Source: CAISGS01 sp044376615 (lineage in GTDB: Bacteria > Pseudomonadota > Alphaproteobacteria > Caulobacterales > Caulobacteraceae). Taken from it: a stretch of DNA of 8,486 bases. Below, piece by piece: positions 6,661 to 8,486 of this stretch. The stretch spans positions 1 to 8,486 of the forward strand of contig JBILKO010000110.1 in assembly GCA_044376615.1 (NCBI GenBank), read 5' to 3'. The position numbers and the translations under genes were made by a program. Below the pieces are notes generated by a model that saw only the letters and a program-made list of their open reading frames with translations, did not search any database and was not told the DNA's origin. Numbering within the stretch: the stretch's first letter is position 1; each line of letters opens with the position of its first letter.

Positions 6661-6686
6661 ACTTGGATACGGATCTGAACCCAAGT
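6661..6686 (-). other. Hairpin in the clpX 5' leader
   Basis: ACTTGGGT and ATCCAAGT can form an eight-pair stem with one G-T wobble around a ten-base loop, ending 18 bases upstream of the clpX start codon. The weak ribosome binding site lies just outside it. The structure could affect mRNA stability or ribosome access, which is an inference. Confidence 0.35.
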
Positions 6687-6721
6687 CATGTTCCGGACTT
6701 CATCTCGGTGACCACGCACAC

Positions 6722-6750
6722 AGGATAACCGCCGCGGATTGTCTTATCCT
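6722..6750. promoter_or_regulatory. Inverted repeat AGGATAA-N15-TTATCCT between clpX and cicA
   Basis: Perfect seven-base arms at 6722-6728 and 6744-6750 have centres 22 bp apart, roughly two helical turns, as expected for a dimeric regulator contacting one DNA face. A third GGATAA lies at 6793-6798. The element is in the 220-bp divergent control region of clpX and the cicA-like gene, so it could act on either. No binding protein is recognised. Confidence 0.4.
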
Positions 6751-6862
6751 TGACATTCCATGATCCGGGGCACGATCACAACCCCCCGCGACGGATAAAG
6801 CCCGCTTCCAAGCCTACCAAATTGCAGTATGACACTAACAATGGCTAAGGAAGGGTTGTTAC

Positions 6863-7576
6863 ATGGGTATTTTGTCGCAAAAACAAAGCACCAGCCCGCA
6901 AAATTCGTCCGAACACCGGCAAATTGCTGACTCAAATTCGAATCCCTATGCCCCCTGGGCCGCAAGTGAATCACCGCCAAAGACCCTGGTTGCCTTTGAT
7001 TTTGATGGCACCTTGACCGTCAAGGACAGCTTTGTTGCCTTCCTAGCCTGGCGCGCAGGTGCCGTGCGGTTCTTGCTCGGCATGGTCAGGCTAAGCCCTC
7101 ACCTCTTGGCCTATCTCGGGCACCGCGATCGCGGCCGGCTGAAGGCTGCGACCATTTCGGTGTTTCTCAAAGGGCTCGATAAGGCAGCTTTAGAGGCGTC
7201 GGCTGCGGCTTTTGCCCGAGTGGCCGCGCCCAAACTGTTGCGGCCAGATGCCTTGGCGGCCTGGCATGGCTGGAAAAGCCAAGGCGCACACCGGGTCATT
7301 GTCACCGCCTCCCCTGAAATCATCATTGCGCCCTTTGCCAAAATCTTGCGTGCCGAAGGCCTGATCGGTACCCAGATCGCGCTGGATGACGCTGGCCGCG
7401 TCACAGGAAAGCTTGCCACTGAAAATTGCCGCGCCGCTGAAAAGGTCAGGCGGTTGGAATCGGTCTTTGGACCAAACATGATCCTCGCCGTAGCCTATGG
7501 CGATACCAGCGGTGATACCGAGATGTTGGCCCGTGCTAAGGCCAAGGGCTATCGGGTCTTTAAACAAAAACCATAA
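6863..7576 (+). CDS. cicA: HAD-IB family phosphatase, CicA-like
   Basis: The 237-residue product belongs to the haloacid dehalogenase superfamily, subfamily IB (phosphoserine-phosphatase-like), which hydrolyses phosphate monoesters through a phospho-aspartate. Motif I is AFDFDGTLT (residues 44-52) with nucleophile Asp46 and acid/base Asp48. Motif II is the Thr148 region VTAS, motif III is Lys194, and motif IV is GDTSGDTEML with Asp214 and Asp218. An alpha-helical cap segment lies at about 53-135. The first 40 residues are polar and Ser/Gln/Asn-rich. The ATG has AAGGAAGG eight bases upstream, and no later Met precedes motif I, so this start is secure. In C. crescentus the oppositely oriented gene between clpP and clpX is cicA, a HAD-family gene whose dosage affects growth and cell shape; the symbol rests on that position plus family. 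The natural substrate is unknown. Confidence 0.8.
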   Translation: MGILSQKQSTSPQNSSEHRQIADSNSNPYAPWAASESPPKTLVAFDFDGTLTVKDSFVAFLAWRAGAVRFLLGMVRLSPHLLAYLGHRDRGRLKAATISVFLKGLDKAALEASAAAFARVAAPKLLRPDALAAWHGWKSQGAHRVIVTASPEIIIAPFAKILRAEGLIGTQIALDDAGRVTGKLATENCRAAEKVRRLESVFGPNMILAVAYGDTSGDTEMLARAKAKGYRVFKQKP

Positions 7577-7605
7577 GGCCTGCCGCTCGGATTATGCGAC
7601 AGGCC
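7577..7605 (-). terminator. Terminator between convergent cicA and clpP
   Basis: GGCCTGCCGC (7577-7586) and GCGACAGGCC (7596-7605) form a ten-base stem with one C-A mismatch around a nine-base loop. Read on the minus strand it is followed by TTATGG and then TTTTT, so it suits clpP best; it starts 29 bp after the clpP stop. It begins directly after the cicA stop codon on the plus strand, where the following sequence is poor in T, so any bidirectional action would be weaker there. Confidence 0.65.
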
Positions 7606-7634
7606 CTTGGCTTGGCTAATACTGGCAAGGAGGC

Positions 7635-8288
7635 CTAGTCTTTCGAGCCCTTATCGTCCTTGTCGTTTGACCCTTCTGCCGCTTCGCGTGTGGCATAAAC
7701 ATGGTCAACAATGCCCCAGGCCTTGGCTTCGTCCGCATCCATAAAATGGTCACGGTCCAAGGTGCGCTCAACCACTTCGATGGGCTGGTTACAGTGCTTG
7801 GCATAGATCTCGTTCAAGCGGCGCTTGGTCTTGATGATATCTTCGGCGTGGCGCTCAATGTCCGAAGCCTGGCCGCGGAAACCGCCCGATGGCTGGTGCA
7901 ACATGATCCGCGCATTGGGCAGAGCCACCCGCTGCCCCGCCTCACCGGCCATCAATAGGAAAGACCCCATTGAGGCCGCCATACCCATACACAGGGTCGC
8001 AACCGGACTCTTGATGTATTGCATGGTATCATATATCGCCATGCCGGCGGTCACCATGCCGCCAGGCGAATTGATATAAAGCGAGATTTCCTTTTTCGGA
8101 TTTTCCGATTCCAGGAACAGGAGCTGGGCACAGACCAGGGCCGAAACCCCATCATCAATCGGGCCATTCAAAAAGATAATCCGCTCACGCAATAGGCGCG
8201 AAAAGATATCGAAGGCGCGCTCGCCCCGGCTCGATTGCTCGACGACCATGGGAACGAGATTCATCATTGCGGCTTGGGGATCAAACAT
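7635..8288 (-). CDS. clpP: ClpP, proteolytic subunit of Clp protease
   Basis: The 217-residue serine peptidase of family S14 forms a double heptameric ring that cuts polypeptides delivered by ClpX or ClpA. The catalytic triad is Ser106 in MGMAASMGS, His131 in MLHQPSGG and Asp180 in TLDRDHF. The spacings of 25 and 49 residues equal those in E. coli ClpP (S97/H122/D171 of the mature chain). The oligomerisation and handle segment ASDIERHAEDI (141-151) is present. The N-terminus MFDPQAAMMNLVPMVVEQSS resembles the short propeptide region of Caulobacter ClpP. The C-terminus carries a charged tail (about 201-217, DKDDKGSKD) beyond the conserved core. The ATG (8286-8288) follows AGAAGG at five bases. 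The gene appears monocistronic, with a heat-shock-like promoter upstream and a terminator downstream. Confidence 0.98.
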   Translation of the reverse strand: MFDPQAAMMNLVPMVVEQSSRGERAFDIFSRLLRERIIFLNGPIDDGVSALVCAQLLFLESENPKKEISLYINSPGGMVTAGMAIYDTMQYIKSPVATLCMGMAASMGSFLLMAGEAGQRVALPNARIMLHQPSGGFRGQASDIERHAEDIIKTKRRLNEIYAKHCNQPIEVVERTLDRDHFMDADEAKAWGIVDHVYATREAAEGSNDKDDKGSKD

Positions 8289-8358
8289 GCTGGCCTTCTC
8301 ACTTTAAACGGGACGCGCCCGTTCTCAGCCGCGACTCCCTGTACGATCTCTAGCCCTG

Positions 8359-8387
8359 ATATTGCGTGCCCAAGCCCTGGTTGCAAG
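8359..8387 (-). promoter_or_regulatory. Putative sigma-32-like promoter of clpP
   Basis: On the minus strand CTTGCAA (8387-8381) resembles the heat-shock -35 box CTTGAAA. After 14 bp, CGCAATAT (8366-8359) matches five of the seven specified bases of CCCCATnT. A start near 8352 would give a leader of about 63 nt. The match is weaker than at lon. C. crescentus clpP is known to have a heat-shock promoter just upstream of the gene, which supports the assignment by analogy. Confidence 0.45.
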
Positions 8388-8417
8388 GTGCGCGAACACT
8401 GCAAGGCCCGGTCGGCC

Positions 8418-8454
8418 AAAATAAAAGGGTGCAGACCCGCTTGGACCTGCACCC
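8418..8454 (-). terminator. Strong rho-independent terminator of an upstream gene beyond the right edge
   Basis: On the minus strand GGGTGCAGGTCC pairs with GGGTCTGCACCC over 12 bp (two G-T wobbles) around a four-base AAGC loop, followed by TTTTATTTT (8426-8418). It lies upstream of the clpP promoter, so it must end a leftward transcript entering from outside the window. In frame with the window edge, the minus strand reads TNPLALDD and then TAG (8462-8460), five bases before the hairpin. This could be the last residues of that gene, expected by synteny to be tig, but eight residues cannot identify it. Confidence 0.85.
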
Positions 8455-8486
8455 CCTGTCTAATCATCAAGTGCTAAAGGATTAGT

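Noticed and set aside
6343..6678. 111-codon plus-strand frame inside the clpX 5' end
   Set aside because: It is antisense to the strongly conserved zinc-binding and AAA+ N-terminal region of ClpX and looks like a coding shadow.
6643..6684. Upstream TTG start adding 14 residues to ClpX
   Set aside because: The extra residues are not part of known ClpX N-termini, and MTKAASGDAKSTLYC matches the family start. The added segment overlaps the leader hairpin.
6750..6778. Perfect TTGACA on the plus strand as a cicA promoter
   Set aside because: No -10-like hexamer stands 16-18 bp downstream (CGATCA or GATCAC), so I do not call a promoter.
6792..6820. Minus-strand TTGGTA-N17-TATCCG as a clpX promoter
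   Set aside because: The -10 match is poor and there is no independent support. clpX promoters must lie in this region, but I cannot place them confidently.
1..8486. Mobile element, CRISPR array, prophage or defence island
   Set aside because: I found no transposase, integrase, regular repeat-spacer array, terminal inverted repeats or tRNA-derived attachment duplication. The gene content is housekeeping plus one ordinary regulator/reductase pair.

Overview
The window reads as chromosomal DNA from an alphaproteobacterium, most likely of the Caulobacterales. The main reason is gene order. On the minus strand lie clpP, clpX, lon and an HU-type DNA-binding protein gene, and one gene of the opposite orientation (a HAD phosphatase resembling cicA) sits between clpP and clpX. 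This arrangement is known from Caulobacter crescentus. The ClpX, ClpP and Lon sequences carry every expected catalytic motif and look like ordinary housekeeping proteins of that group.

Layout from left to right. Positions 1-304 hold no recognisable gene but end in a good promoter for a tRNA-Asp(GTC) gene (305-381). A TetR-family repressor gene (429-1004, minus) is divergent from an extended short-chain dehydrogenase/reductase gene (1052-2086, plus). The 47-bp gap has a 13-bp inverted repeat over the repressor start codon, a layout typical of local autoregulation. A tRNA-Val(TAC) gene (2144-2220, minus) follows, convergent with the reductase. Then come a strong terminator, the HU gene (2297-2569, minus) with its own promoter, lon (2715-5114, minus), clpX (5377-6642, minus), the cicA-like gene (6863-7576, plus) and clpP (7635-8288, minus). 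The right edge carries a strong minus-strand terminator, which must end a transcript entering from outside the window. By Caulobacter synteny that gene would be tig (trigger factor), but it is not visible here.

How the genes work together. ClpX unfolds tagged or specific substrates and threads them into the ClpP chamber, while Lon combines both jobs in one chain. These are the two main regulated cytosolic proteases, and HU is a nucleoid protein. Although co-oriented, clpP, clpX, lon and HU look like separate transcription units, because terminator-like hairpins follow clpP, clpX and HU and separate promoters can be proposed. Heat-shock (sigma-32-like) promoter matches lie upstream of lon and clpP, and I found none upstream of clpX. 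This agrees with published C. crescentus results, where clpP is heat-induced and clpX is controlled independently.

I see no mobile element, CRISPR array, prophage or defence island, and no new multi-gene system. The points worth a second look are small and regulatory: inverted and direct repeats in the lon, clpX/cicA and tetR/reductase control regions, a start-stop mini-ORF abutting lon, and the polar N-terminal extension of the CicA-like protein.
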